64,000 nt of DNA from NCBI GenBank assembly GCA_965662545.1, contig CBFIHZ010000001.1:62001-126000 (forward strand), written 5' to 3'. Origin of the DNA: CPC320 sp002684375. Its GTDB lineage: Bacteria; Pseudomonadota; Alphaproteobacteria; Rhodobacterales; Rhodobacteraceae. The notes beneath the pieces were generated by a model, which worked only from the letters and a program-made list of their open reading frames with translations, had not been told where the DNA came from and ran no database searches. Position 1 is the first letter of the stretch. The number at the start of each line of letters is the position of its first letter. Positions 1-6,824 of the stretch are shown here, piece after piece. A program made the position numbers and the translations under genes.

Positions 1-342
1 TAATCCATTATGACCGGCATGGCCGCCACCTTGTTTGACTTTCAAGCGGCCGGGCGCCAAATCAAGCTCATCGTGGAAGACAGTGACATCCTGCGCTGTG
101 GCTTTGTAAAATCGAGCCGCTTCGCCCACCGCTTGGCCAGACAGGTTCATAAATGTCTGCGGCTTTACCAACAGAATTTTTTCACGGCCCAAAAGGCCTT
201 CGCTGATCTGGGCCTGAAATTTCTGTTTCCACGGTGCAAAGCCGTGGGCGCTTGCCAGACCGTCCAGCGCCATAAAGCCGATATTATGGCGGTTTTTGGC
301 ATATTTACTGCCGGGGTTACCAAGGCCTACGAAAATTTGCAT
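1..342 (-). CDS. pth: Peptidyl-tRNA hydrolase, 3' end beyond window
   Basis: Cleaves peptidyl-tRNA released by stalled ribosomes, recycling tRNA in the cytoplasm. Reading from the ATG at 342 gives 114 uninterrupted codons to the window edge; the family is about 185-200 residues, so the C-terminal part is missing. The start MQIFVGLGNPGSKYAKNRHN carries the signature, with the Asn9 and catalytic His19 equivalents. HDELDLAPG supplies Asp91, and GGHAGHNGL supplies the conserved Asn near 112. It lies downstream of rplY in the same direction, the usual pairing of these translation genes, but a hairpin terminator sits between them. Identification is firm; only the end is unseen. Confidence 0.95.
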   Translation of the reverse strand, partial: MQIFVGLGNPGSKYAKNRHNIGFMALDGLASAHGFAPWKQKFQAQISEGLLGREKILLVKPQTFMNLSGQAVGEAARFYKATAQDVTVFHDELDLAPGRLKVKQGGGHAGHNGL

Positions 343-434
343 CAAGGGTTACCTTTGGGTGAACGGTCTTACAGGCGTATACTAAACCTGCAATTTTTCC
401 AAGCAATGAGCGCCCTGCCCAGTACTTGCAATAA

Positions 435-462
435 AAAACGGGGCCTTAAAAAGCCCCGTTTT
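435..462 (-). terminator. Rho-independent terminator after rplY
   Basis: A perfect 10-bp stem (AAAACGGGGC with GCCCCGTTTT) closes an 8-nt loop. On the minus strand the right arm runs into a T-rich stretch. It lies 23 nt past the rplY stop and upstream of pth, so it should end or attenuate rplY transcription before pth. Confidence 0.85.
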
Positions 463-485
463 CCATTCAAATATTACGACGCAAC

Positions 486-1118
486 TTATTCTTCGTCGAC
501 GCCTTCTTCTTCTTCGGGTTCATCATCGTCGATGCCTGCTGATTTCAAGCCCGATGGCGCTGATATATTGGCGATGACAAAGTCACGATCAATCGTGGCT
601 TTTGATCCTGCGGGCAGCGTAATGGCTGAAATCGTGAGGGTATCGCCGATATCTTTTCCAGCCAGATCGATGGTCAATTTTTCTGGGATATCGCCTGCAG
701 TGACCCGCAGTTCTACTTCTTGACGGACGATGGTCAAGACGCCGCCCTTCTTCATACCGGGGGCCTCGTCTTCGTTCACAAACTCAACCGGAATAAACAG
801 GTTGACTTTTGAGCTCCGCCGCAGACGCATCAGGTCGAGGTGGGTTGGCAGATCTTTGAGAACATCGCGTTGAACGTTGCGGCAAATCACTCGCACGTCC
901 TCTTGGCCTTCGACCTTGAGGTTGAACAAAGTCGATAAGAAGCGGCCCTGTTTCAGGCGCTTGAGCAGGACGTTAAACGGAATATTGATCGCCAGCGGAT
1001 CGCTGCCGCCGCCATAAACGATACCTGGAACCAAGCCATCCCGACGTGCTTGACGAGCGGCGCCCTTGCCTGTCCCCGTGCGTTCCTGGGCGTGAAGGTC
1101 AGGAATTTCTCCAGCCAT
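486..1118 (-). CDS. rplY: 50S ribosomal protein L25 (Ctc family)
   Basis: Binds 5S rRNA in the large subunit; the long Ctc-type form is linked to general stress in some bacteria. The 210-residue protein opens with MAGEIPDLHAQERTGTGKGAARQARRDG, the conserved L25 N-terminus. A C-terminal beta domain follows, ending in an acidic tail rich in Asp and Glu (about residues 196-210), as in alphaproteobacterial homologues. The start is preceded by a GGAGA-type ribosome binding site. It precedes pth on the same strand and is followed by a strong terminator. The call is secure from length and N-terminal signature. Confidence 0.95.
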   Translation of the reverse strand: MAGEIPDLHAQERTGTGKGAARQARRDGLVPGIVYGGGSDPLAINIPFNVLLKRLKQGRFLSTLFNLKVEGQEDVRVICRNVQRDVLKDLPTHLDLMRLRRSSKVNLFIPVEFVNEDEAPGMKKGGVLTIVRQEVELRVTAGDIPEKLTIDLAGKDIGDTLTISAITLPAGSKATIDRDFVIANISAPSGLKSAGIDDDEPEEEEGVDEE

Positions 1119-1225
1119 AATTTGTCTCCAATGTTAGGGCGGACATCCTCCAAGGCTGTATGTCCGCGTGAAAATGCGCGTATAGCCGAGTCTGGCAGGC
1201 ATGAAAAGCAATAAATCCCCACGCA

Positions 1226-1250
1226 GGGCAAGGCGCAGGGCCTTATGCCC
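1226..1250 (-). terminator. Possible terminator hairpin over the lldD stop
   Basis: GGGCA-AGGC pairs with GCCT-(TA bulge)-TGCCC around a 5-nt loop. The stem overlaps the lldD stop codon and is followed on the minus strand by a moderately T-rich run. It could separate lldD from rplY downstream. It is weaker than the rplY terminator. Confidence 0.35.
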
Positions 1251-2406
1251 AGTCGCCTTGAAAATCTTTCGGGATTAACAATGTGTCGCGCGATAATTGT
1301 TCGATATGTCGGTGGCCGCAGAGCGCCATTGAGACATCGAGCTCTTTGTGAATCACCTCGAGGGCGCGGGTCACGCCGGCCTGTCCCATAGCCCCCAGCC
1401 CATAGACAAAAGAGCGCCCGATATAGGTGCCCTTTGCGCCCAGAGCGAGGGCTTTGAGCACGTCTTGACCCGAGCGGATGCCCCCGTCCATATGAACCTC
1501 TATCTGATCCCCGACGGCGTCGATGATTGCAGGCAGCGCCTTAATGGAACTCAACGCCCCATCCAATTGCCGACCGCCATGGTTCGAGACGACGATCGCG
1601 TCTGCCCCGACCTTGAGCGCCATCTGCGCATCTCTGACATCCATAATACCTTTGAGAATTACCTTCCCGTCCCATTCCTTTACGACACGGGCGACTTTTT
1701 CCCAATCAAGCGAGGGGTCGAATTGCTCAGCCGTCCAAGTCGAGAGGCTGGCGGGATCGCTCACGCCTTTGGCATGCCCGACAATATTGCCAAAAAACCG
1801 CCGTTGTGTTCCCAGCATCTGCAGGCCCCAGCCCCATTTGGTTGCCAGATTGGCCAGAGTTTTGGCCGTCAACTTGGGTGGTGCCGATAGACCATTACGA
1901 ATATCTTTATGGCGCTGTCCCAATATCTGCAGATCGAGGGTCAGCATCAAGGCTGAGCAGTTAGCGGCCTTAGCCCGAGCAATCAGACGACTGTTAAAAT
2001 CTGTATCTTTCAGCATGTAGAGTTGCATCCAGAACGGAGCACTGGTTTCGGCGGCAACGTCTTCGATCGAGCAAATTGACATCGTTGACAGCGTGAAGGG
2101 AACGCCAAAGTCTGCTGCGGCCTGAGCAGCTTTGATCTCACCATCTGCGGATTGCATGCCGGTCAACCCGACCGGAGCGAGCGCCACTGGCATGGCAACG
2201 CTTTCACCGATCATCGCGCTTGCAGTGCTGCGGCCGCTCATATCGACTGCCACACGTTGGCGCAGACGCAACTGATCAAAATCTGTTACATTGTCGCGAA
2301 AGGTTTGCTCGGACCAACTGCCAGATTCGGCGTAATCATAGAACATCTGTGGCACCCGACGCTGATAGATGCGCTTTAGATCATCAATATTAGTGATAAC
2401 CGGCAT
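1243..2406 (-). CDS. lldD: FMN-dependent L-lactate dehydrogenase
   Basis: Oxidises L-lactate to pyruvate and passes electrons to the respiratory chain; a membrane-associated flavoprotein of the alpha-hydroxy-acid oxidase family. The 387-residue chain has the N-terminal YDYAESGSW segment, the active-site SNHGGRQLDG motif with catalytic His276, and the FMN phosphate-binding region DGGIRSGQD through GRSFVYGLG (about 307-337). GGAGG lies just upstream of the ATG. It is monocistronic or runs on towards rplY. No lctP permease or lldR regulator is adjacent, so its control is not visible. A related 2-hydroxyacid oxidase specificity cannot be excluded from sequence alone. Confidence 0.9.
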   Translation of the reverse strand: MPVITNIDDLKRIYQRRVPQMFYDYAESGSWSEQTFRDNVTDFDQLRLRQRVAVDMSGRSTASAMIGESVAMPVALAPVGLTGMQSADGEIKAAQAAADFGVPFTLSTMSICSIEDVAAETSAPFWMQLYMLKDTDFNSRLIARAKAANCSALMLTLDLQILGQRHKDIRNGLSAPPKLTAKTLANLATKWGWGLQMLGTQRRFFGNIVGHAKGVSDPASLSTWTAEQFDPSLDWEKVARVVKEWDGKVILKGIMDVRDAQMALKVGADAIVVSNHGGRQLDGALSSIKALPAIIDAVGDQIEVHMDGGIRSGQDVLKALALGAKGTYIGRSFVYGLGAMGQAGVTRALEVIHKELDVSMALCGHRHIEQLSRDTLLIPKDFQGDWA

Positions 2407-2583
2407 TGGGATCCTCCATTAGACATTCACAGAATAAGATGGGTAATGGTCTATCGCGGTGTGGGCAATGCATTATTTGTATGCGCTTCCAAGTAAAAGG
2501 CACTGGACCGGCCTGTCTGCGCGGTCTAAGGCTGTTTTTCGGTTGTGGCCGTGCTGGTCCGTAAAAGAAATAAAGGGTTTTGC

Positions 2584-3270
2584 ATGAATTTGGCGGAAGC
2601 ACTGGCGGATTTGACGCAACTGGGTGATCCTGAACGCGCGGCAGGTCTGGCGGCATATCATAAGGTTCCGCGCGATTACCTTGGTATTCCCAATGTTGCG
2701 CTGAACGATTTGAGCCAGAGCTGGCGTCAGAAGCTGCCGGTTGAGACGCGGGTGGCATTGGCTGAGGCGCTGTGGAAAACCAATATTTTCGAGGCGCGGA
2801 TTGCGGCCGCAAAGCTATTGACGCAGGCTCGGATCAAGCCGGACGATGCAGTCTGGGCTTTGATTTCAAAATGGGTGCCAGAGTTTGATAGCTGGGCGAT
2901 TGCCGATCAGGTTTGTTTGGCGGGACAAAAGCGCTTGATCGCCGACCCGTCCCGGATCGAAAATGTTGAGGCTTGGACCGCATCTACGCATCACTGGACC
3001 CGTCGCGCGGCGATGGTGATCACTCTGCCTTGGACCAAACAAAACCACCCCAAACCGCAAGATCTTGAAATCCGGCAACGGGTATTGGGCTGGGCCGTGC
3101 GCTATGTGCGCGATGAGAACTGGATTATTCAAAAATCGGTGGCAGGATGGCTGCGAGATCTGGGCAAGCATGATCCGGAACGCGTGGAATATTTTTTGGC
3201 CAATAACGCCAAAGAAATGAAACCATTCGCCAGGAAAGAAGCGCAGAAGCATTTACCCATCAAGGAGTAG
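2584..3270 (+). CDS. AlkD-like DNA alkylation repair protein
   Basis: Predicted HEAT-repeat DNA glycosylase removing cationic alkylated purines. The 228-residue all-helical protein aligns in spacing with AlkD: Trp104 and Asp108 in FDSWAIAD, Arg140 in WTRRAAMV and Trp180 in DENWIIQ match the Trp/Asp/Arg/Trp DNA-contact set of the Bacillus enzyme. I chose the ATG at 2584 because family members begin close to this point; an in-frame start at 2545 would add 13 residues that look unrelated. It diverges from lldD and is followed after 6 nt by a MaoC-fold gene, so the two are probably cotranscribed. The fold is confident; glycosylase activity is inferred. Confidence 0.8.
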   Translation: MNLAEALADLTQLGDPERAAGLAAYHKVPRDYLGIPNVALNDLSQSWRQKLPVETRVALAEALWKTNIFEARIAAAKLLTQARIKPDDAVWALISKWVPEFDSWAIADQVCLAGQKRLIADPSRIENVEAWTASTHHWTRRAAMVITLPWTKQNHPKPQDLEIRQRVLGWAVRYVRDENWIIQKSVAGWLRDLGKHDPERVEYFLANNAKEMKPFARKEAQKHLPIKE

Positions 3271-3276
3271 CGGGCG

Positions 3277-3726
3277 ATGTACTACGAAGACTTTCCGGTA
3301 GGGTTTCAGTTTGAGACGGCCACGCGGCAGCTGTCACGGGCCGATATCATCGGTTTTGCCCAGTTGTGGGATCCACAGCCTTTTCATATCGATGAGGCGG
3401 CAGCACAAGCCTCCCCCTTTGGTGGAATTATCGCCAGTGGCTTTCAAACGCTGATGGTGGCTTTTAGATTAACGATTGACACCGGCTTGTTTGAGGCATG
3501 TTCTATGGGGTCCCCGGGGATGGATGCTGTGCGTTGGATGACACCGGTGCGGCCAGGCGATGGCCTAAGGGTCAGGGCTGAGGTGGTGTCGGCGCGGCTG
3601 TCCGGCTCAAAGCCAGATCGCGGCCTCGTGACGATCCGTTACGAGGTGCTCAATCAGAACGACGAGGCGGTGGCGTGCTATAGCCCGGTTCAAATTCTGC
3701 GGCGCAGGCCACTAACTGAGAGTTGA
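3277..3726 (+). CDS. MaoC-like hotdog dehydratase
   Basis: A 149-residue single-hotdog protein of the MaoC/(R)-specific enoyl-CoA hydratase family, predicted to hydrate enoyl-CoA or a related thioester. The hydratase signature is present: FAQLWDPQPFHIDE with the catalytic pair Asp32 and His37, followed by GGIIASGFQTL. AAGGAG overlapping the stop of the preceding gene gives a good ribosome binding site. It follows the AlkD-like gene closely and ends directly against the convergent trpA stop. Substrate is unknown; roseobacters carry several such paralogues. Confidence 0.82.
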   Translation: MYYEDFPVGFQFETATRQLSRADIIGFAQLWDPQPFHIDEAAAQASPFGGIIASGFQTLMVAFRLTIDTGLFEACSMGSPGMDAVRWMTPVRPGDGLRVRAEVVSARLSGSKPDRGLVTIRYEVLNQNDEAVACYSPVQILRRRPLTES

Positions 3727-4518
3727 TCAGGCGCTATGAGCGCCGTCTGCGAGTGATTTGACAAACGCCAAAACTTCTGGGACCGGCTTTCCGGCTGCCA
3801 TCTCGGACACGATTGCCGAACCCACCACCGCACCGTCGGCAATCGCCGCAATCGCCTGTGACGCCTCGGGCGTACGAATGCCAAAGCCGACAATAACGGG
3901 TAGATCTGTCTGTGACTTGATCCGCGCCACCTCGGGGGCAACATCGGCAGCTTGCGGCGCGGCTGCGCCAGTGATGCCGGTGATTGAGACGTAATATACA
4001 AAGCCCGACGTGTTTTCGAGCACTTTAGGCAGACGTTTATCATCGGTGGTTGGAGTGGCCAAACGAATAAAGTTCAAACCAGCTTCCTGTGCGGGAACAC
4101 ACAGTTCATCGTCCTCTTCAGGTGGCAGGTCGACAATAATTAAGCCGTCAATCCCGGCGGTTTTGGCATCAGCCAGAAATCTATCGACCCCACGGCAATA
4201 GATCGGATTGTAATATCCCATCAGCACAATTGGTGTGGTGTCATCCGTTTCGCGGAATGCGCGGGCCATTTCGAGCGTGCGCTCAAGTGTCATGCCCGCA
4301 GACAAGGCCCGTTGGCCAGCCAATTGGATGGTCGGGCCGTCGGCCATGGGGTCGGTGAAGGGCAGGCCCAGTTCAATGATATCTACACCGGCTGCTGGCA
4401 ATCCTTTGACCAAAGCCAAGGATGTATCGTAATCGGGATCACCGGCCATAACATAAGACACGAAGGCTTTTTTTCCGGCTGCGGCTAGTGCAGAAAACTT
4501 GGCGTCGATGCGGGTCAT
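3727..4518 (-). CDS. trpA: Tryptophan synthase alpha subunit
   Basis: Converts indole-3-glycerol phosphate to indole and glyceraldehyde 3-phosphate and channels indole to the TrpB partner. The 263-residue barrel carries the catalytic residues at canonical positions, Glu49 in IIELGLPFTDP and Asp60 in MADGPT. GFGIRTPEA near the C-terminus is the phosphate-binding loop. I start at the ATG at 4518, preceded by AAAGGAG; the frame stays open further upstream but that part has no family similarity. trpB is not adjacent here. The gene is divergent from ychF, and its stop abuts the MaoC-like stop. Confidence 0.95.
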   Translation of the reverse strand: MTRIDAKFSALAAAGKKAFVSYVMAGDPDYDTSLALVKGLPAAGVDIIELGLPFTDPMADGPTIQLAGQRALSAGMTLERTLEMARAFRETDDTTPIVLMGYYNPIYCRGVDRFLADAKTAGIDGLIIVDLPPEEDDELCVPAQEAGLNFIRLATPTTDDKRLPKVLENTSGFVYYVSITGITGAAAPQAADVAPEVARIKSQTDLPVIVGFGIRTPEASQAIAAIADGAVVGSAIVSEMAAGKPVPEVLAFVKSLADGAHSA

Positions 4519-4711
4519 GTCAGGCTCCTTTATGTGGTCCCGACCTGATGTGACGAAAAGGGCTGCGAAAATCAATGGCTCTTGGGACAATGCCTGCCAT
4601 AAAAATAAAATTTTGATGCATTTACCTTGGGAGTGGGGCCTTCGAACATCGCTGGCTTGCACTGTGAGGGAACACTGCATAGAAGCGGCGACAAGCAAAA
4701 GGAGTGGTGAG

Positions 4712-5809
4712 ATGGGTTTTAAAATGGGAATCGTGGGCATGCCCAATGTGGGCAAGTCGACGCTGTTCAATGCGCTTACCAGAACTGCTGCGGCGCAGGC
4801 AGCGAATTTTCCGTTCTGTACCATCGAGCCAAATGTTGGCGAGGTGCCCGTTCCCGATAAACGGCTGGACAAGTTGGCAGCGATTGCCAGCTCGAAGCAG
4901 ATCATTCCCACGCGCATGACCTTTGTCGATATTGCCGGTCTGGTCAAAGGGGCAAGCAAAGGTGAGGGGTTGGGCAATCAGTTTCTAGCCAATATCCGTG
5001 AAGTTGATGCGATTGCCCATGTGTTGCGTTGTTTCGAAGATGGTGACGTCACCCATGTGGATGGTCGGGTGGATCCGCTTTCTGATTCTGAGACGATTGA
5101 GACAGAATTAATGTTGGCAGATATTGAAAGCATCGAAAAGCGCTTGCAGGGGTTGGTGCGCAAAATAAAGGGTGGTGACAAGGAAGCATCCCAGCAGGAT
5201 CGTCTGTTACGCGCAGCGCTGGCTGTGTTGGAGGACGGTCAACCCGCGCGCAGCCTTACAATTGATGATGAGGACGCCAAAGCTTGGAAGCTCTTGCAAT
5301 TATTGACCGCGAAACCAATCCTATATGTATGTAATGTCGACGAGGCGAATGCCGCCACCGGCAATGAATTTTCCGAAAAAGTTGCAAGAATGGCGGCTGA
5401 ACAACAGGCTGGCCATGTGGTGATCAGCGCCCAGATCGAAGAAGAGATCAGCCAGTTAGATGCCGAAGAGGCCGAAATGTTCCTGTCAGAAATGGGTCTG
5501 GAAGAGGCGGGTTTGGATCGATTGATTCGCGCTGGCTATGCGCTGTTGGAACTTGAGACATATTTTACCGTTGGTCCGAAAGAGGCGCGGGCGTGGACAA
5601 TTCGCAACGGGACCTTGGCGCCACAGGCCGCGGGCGTAATCCACGGTGATTTTGAGCGTGGGTTTATCCGGTCGGAAACCATTGCCTATAATGATTTCGT
5701 CACGCTTGGTGGTGAACAGCCGGCCAAAGAGGCTGGTAAAATGCGCGCGGAGGGCAAAAGCTATATTGTAAAAGACGGCGACGTCTTGCATTTTTTGTTT
5801 AACACCTAA
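4712..5809 (+). CDS. ychF: Redox-regulated ATPase YchF/OLA1
   Basis: An Obg-family P-loop protein that prefers ATP, associates with ribosomes and affects stress responses. The 365-residue chain has the G1 loop GMPNVGKS (residues 9-16), the FPFCTIEPNVG switch region, DIAGLVKGAS as G3 and the CNVDE segment in place of the GTP-specific G4 motif. A coiled-coil insert and a C-terminal TGS domain follow. The start at 4712 is set by GGAG 7 nt upstream; the frame is open further upstream but not conserved. In many bacteria ychF lies beside pth and rplY; here about 3.6 kb separates them. Very confident. Confidence 0.96.
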   Translation: MGFKMGIVGMPNVGKSTLFNALTRTAAAQAANFPFCTIEPNVGEVPVPDKRLDKLAAIASSKQIIPTRMTFVDIAGLVKGASKGEGLGNQFLANIREVDAIAHVLRCFEDGDVTHVDGRVDPLSDSETIETELMLADIESIEKRLQGLVRKIKGGDKEASQQDRLLRAALAVLEDGQPARSLTIDDEDAKAWKLLQLLTAKPILYVCNVDEANAATGNEFSEKVARMAAEQQAGHVVISAQIEEEISQLDAEEAEMFLSEMGLEEAGLDRLIRAGYALLELETYFTVGPKEARAWTIRNGTLAPQAAGVIHGDFERGFIRSETIAYNDFVTLGGEQPAKEAGKMRAEGKSYIVKDGDVLHFLFNT

Positions 5810-5854
5810 GTTCAGCGCCTCAGGGCGCCAAAACGGTAAATTTCAAACTTATCT

Positions 5855-5868
5855 GCCGTTATAACGGC
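5855..5868. repeat. 14-bp perfect palindrome
   Basis: GCCGTTATAACGGC is fully self-complementary and lies about 45 nt after the ychF stop. It could be a protein binding site or form a short hairpin. No T-run follows, so it is not a standard terminator. Confidence 0.5.
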
Positions 5869-6008
5869 CGAACATCCATCTTGCGTCCGCTCCATAGGGA
5901 TATGAATGGTCGCCGTATAGATCGACGCATTATTTTCATGCTTAACTTATGTCGATCCACATGTTGGTTAGCCTTTGGTATTTTGAATTCAACTGAGTGT
6001 TTTGACAC

Positions 6009-6063
6009 GACCGAAGTGACGCATGAGACGCCATTACGGCGCCTGAAACTGTGCACTTCGGTC
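6009..6063. other. Nested inverted repeat, possible structured RNA
   Basis: GACCGAAGTG (6009-6018) is exactly complementary to CACTTCGGTC (6054-6063). Inside the 35-nt spacer, CGCC and GGCG (6029-6041) form a second small stem. Together they would give a two-tier hairpin on either strand. No known RNA family is recognised and no T-run follows. Confidence 0.4.
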
Positions 6064-6355
6064 AACGCTAAATGACTGAATAAATACGCAATAATATTCA
6101 TAGATGCTTTGTAAGTTGTGAATTAGGCGGAAACGAACCCGTCTGCGCGCACCGGATCAAACCCCAGTAGGTTCCATTCTCAACTTAACTTAAATTCATA
6201 AATGCAGTCAGCGCATGGAGAATTCTTTTTTGATCGTGGCGCCCATTTCCAAGGATTTCAGAATGAACGTCCGTGCTTAGAGTTTATGACACTCCAATGC
6301 AGGCGACATTATAAAGGCTGTTTATAAACAAAAGTATATAAACAAATACATATTA

Positions 6356-6384
6356 TTGACGTTATCGATATAGATTACTATCTT
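6356..6384 (+). promoter_or_regulatory. Sigma70-type promoter for the 77-residue gene
   Basis: TTGACG (6356-6361) is separated by 17 nt from TATCTT (6379-6384). This would start transcription about 20 nt before the ATG at 6411, with GGAG at 6398-6401 as ribosome binding site. Prediction rests on consensus and position only. Confidence 0.55.
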
Positions 6385-6410
6385 AGGTATATATATTGGA
6401 GTAAATAGTT

Positions 6411-6644
6411 ATGAATATCTCATTTGCGGGCGTCTACTCTAGACATATGTTGGTTCCAGAAAGACGTGAAAACACGCCTCAGGGCGAAAATATGGCCCGT
6501 GGTTTTAATCGAATTGTTGATAAAGTGGCCGCCAGTCCAGACGTTTACCAACCGAGAAATGAAGCCTATCCGCGTCGGTTGGCCGATAATTATAGCAATA
6601 TTAAGCTCGAGTTTGGCAAAGCCAAAAAGGTACACACAACATAG
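6411..6644 (+). CDS. Small orphan basic protein (77 aa)
   Basis: I do not recognise this protein. It is 77 residues, hydrophilic and rich in Arg, Lys and Asn, with no membrane segment, Cys pair or signal peptide. Support for it being real is positional: a good promoter at 6356-6384, GGAG with 9-nt spacing, and an ATG at a sensible distance. It stands alone in an AT-rich gap and is followed after about 180 nt by the adenylate cyclase on the same strand. It might be an anti-sigma-like or flagellar-type small regulator, but nothing in the sequence shows this. Moderate confidence that it is translated. Confidence 0.5.
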   Translation: MNISFAGVYSRHMLVPERRENTPQGENMARGFNRIVDKVAASPDVYQPRNEAYPRRLADNYSNIKLEFGKAKKVHTT

Positions 6645-6824
6645 ACCGCCTTCTACCACTGAGTAGGTGAACAACATTCAAAAACTGTATTATAAATGCT
6701 TATTACTTCTGGTAATATTCTAATTTTCTGATTTAAACTAATGCCAATTTGATTTTAGCCTTGTTGACAATTTTGGATACTCAAAAGTTGTTCTTTTAAG
6801 GCTGAGATAATCTTGGGGGTGGTG

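Larger units (their letters stand above)
5810..6354. other. AT-rich intergenic region without a convincing gene
   Basis: About 550 nt between ychF and the small protein at 6411. Short open frames lack ribosome binding sites and family features. It does hold a weak 5-bp GC stem just after ychF (5815-5828), a 14-bp perfect palindrome (5855-5868) and a pair of nested inverted repeats (6009-6063). The final 60 nt become strongly AT-rich and lead into a promoter. Confidence 0.6.

Noticed and set aside
3727..4977. A 416-codon frame extending trpA upstream over ychF
   Set aside because: Only the part from 4518 matches TrpA and has a ribosome binding site; the extension runs antisense to ychF.
5815..5828. 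Terminator after ychF
   Set aside because: Only a 5-bp GC stem with no T-run.
6764..6769. TTGACA as the -35 box of a cyclase promoter
   Set aside because: No acceptable -10 box lies 16-18 nt downstream.
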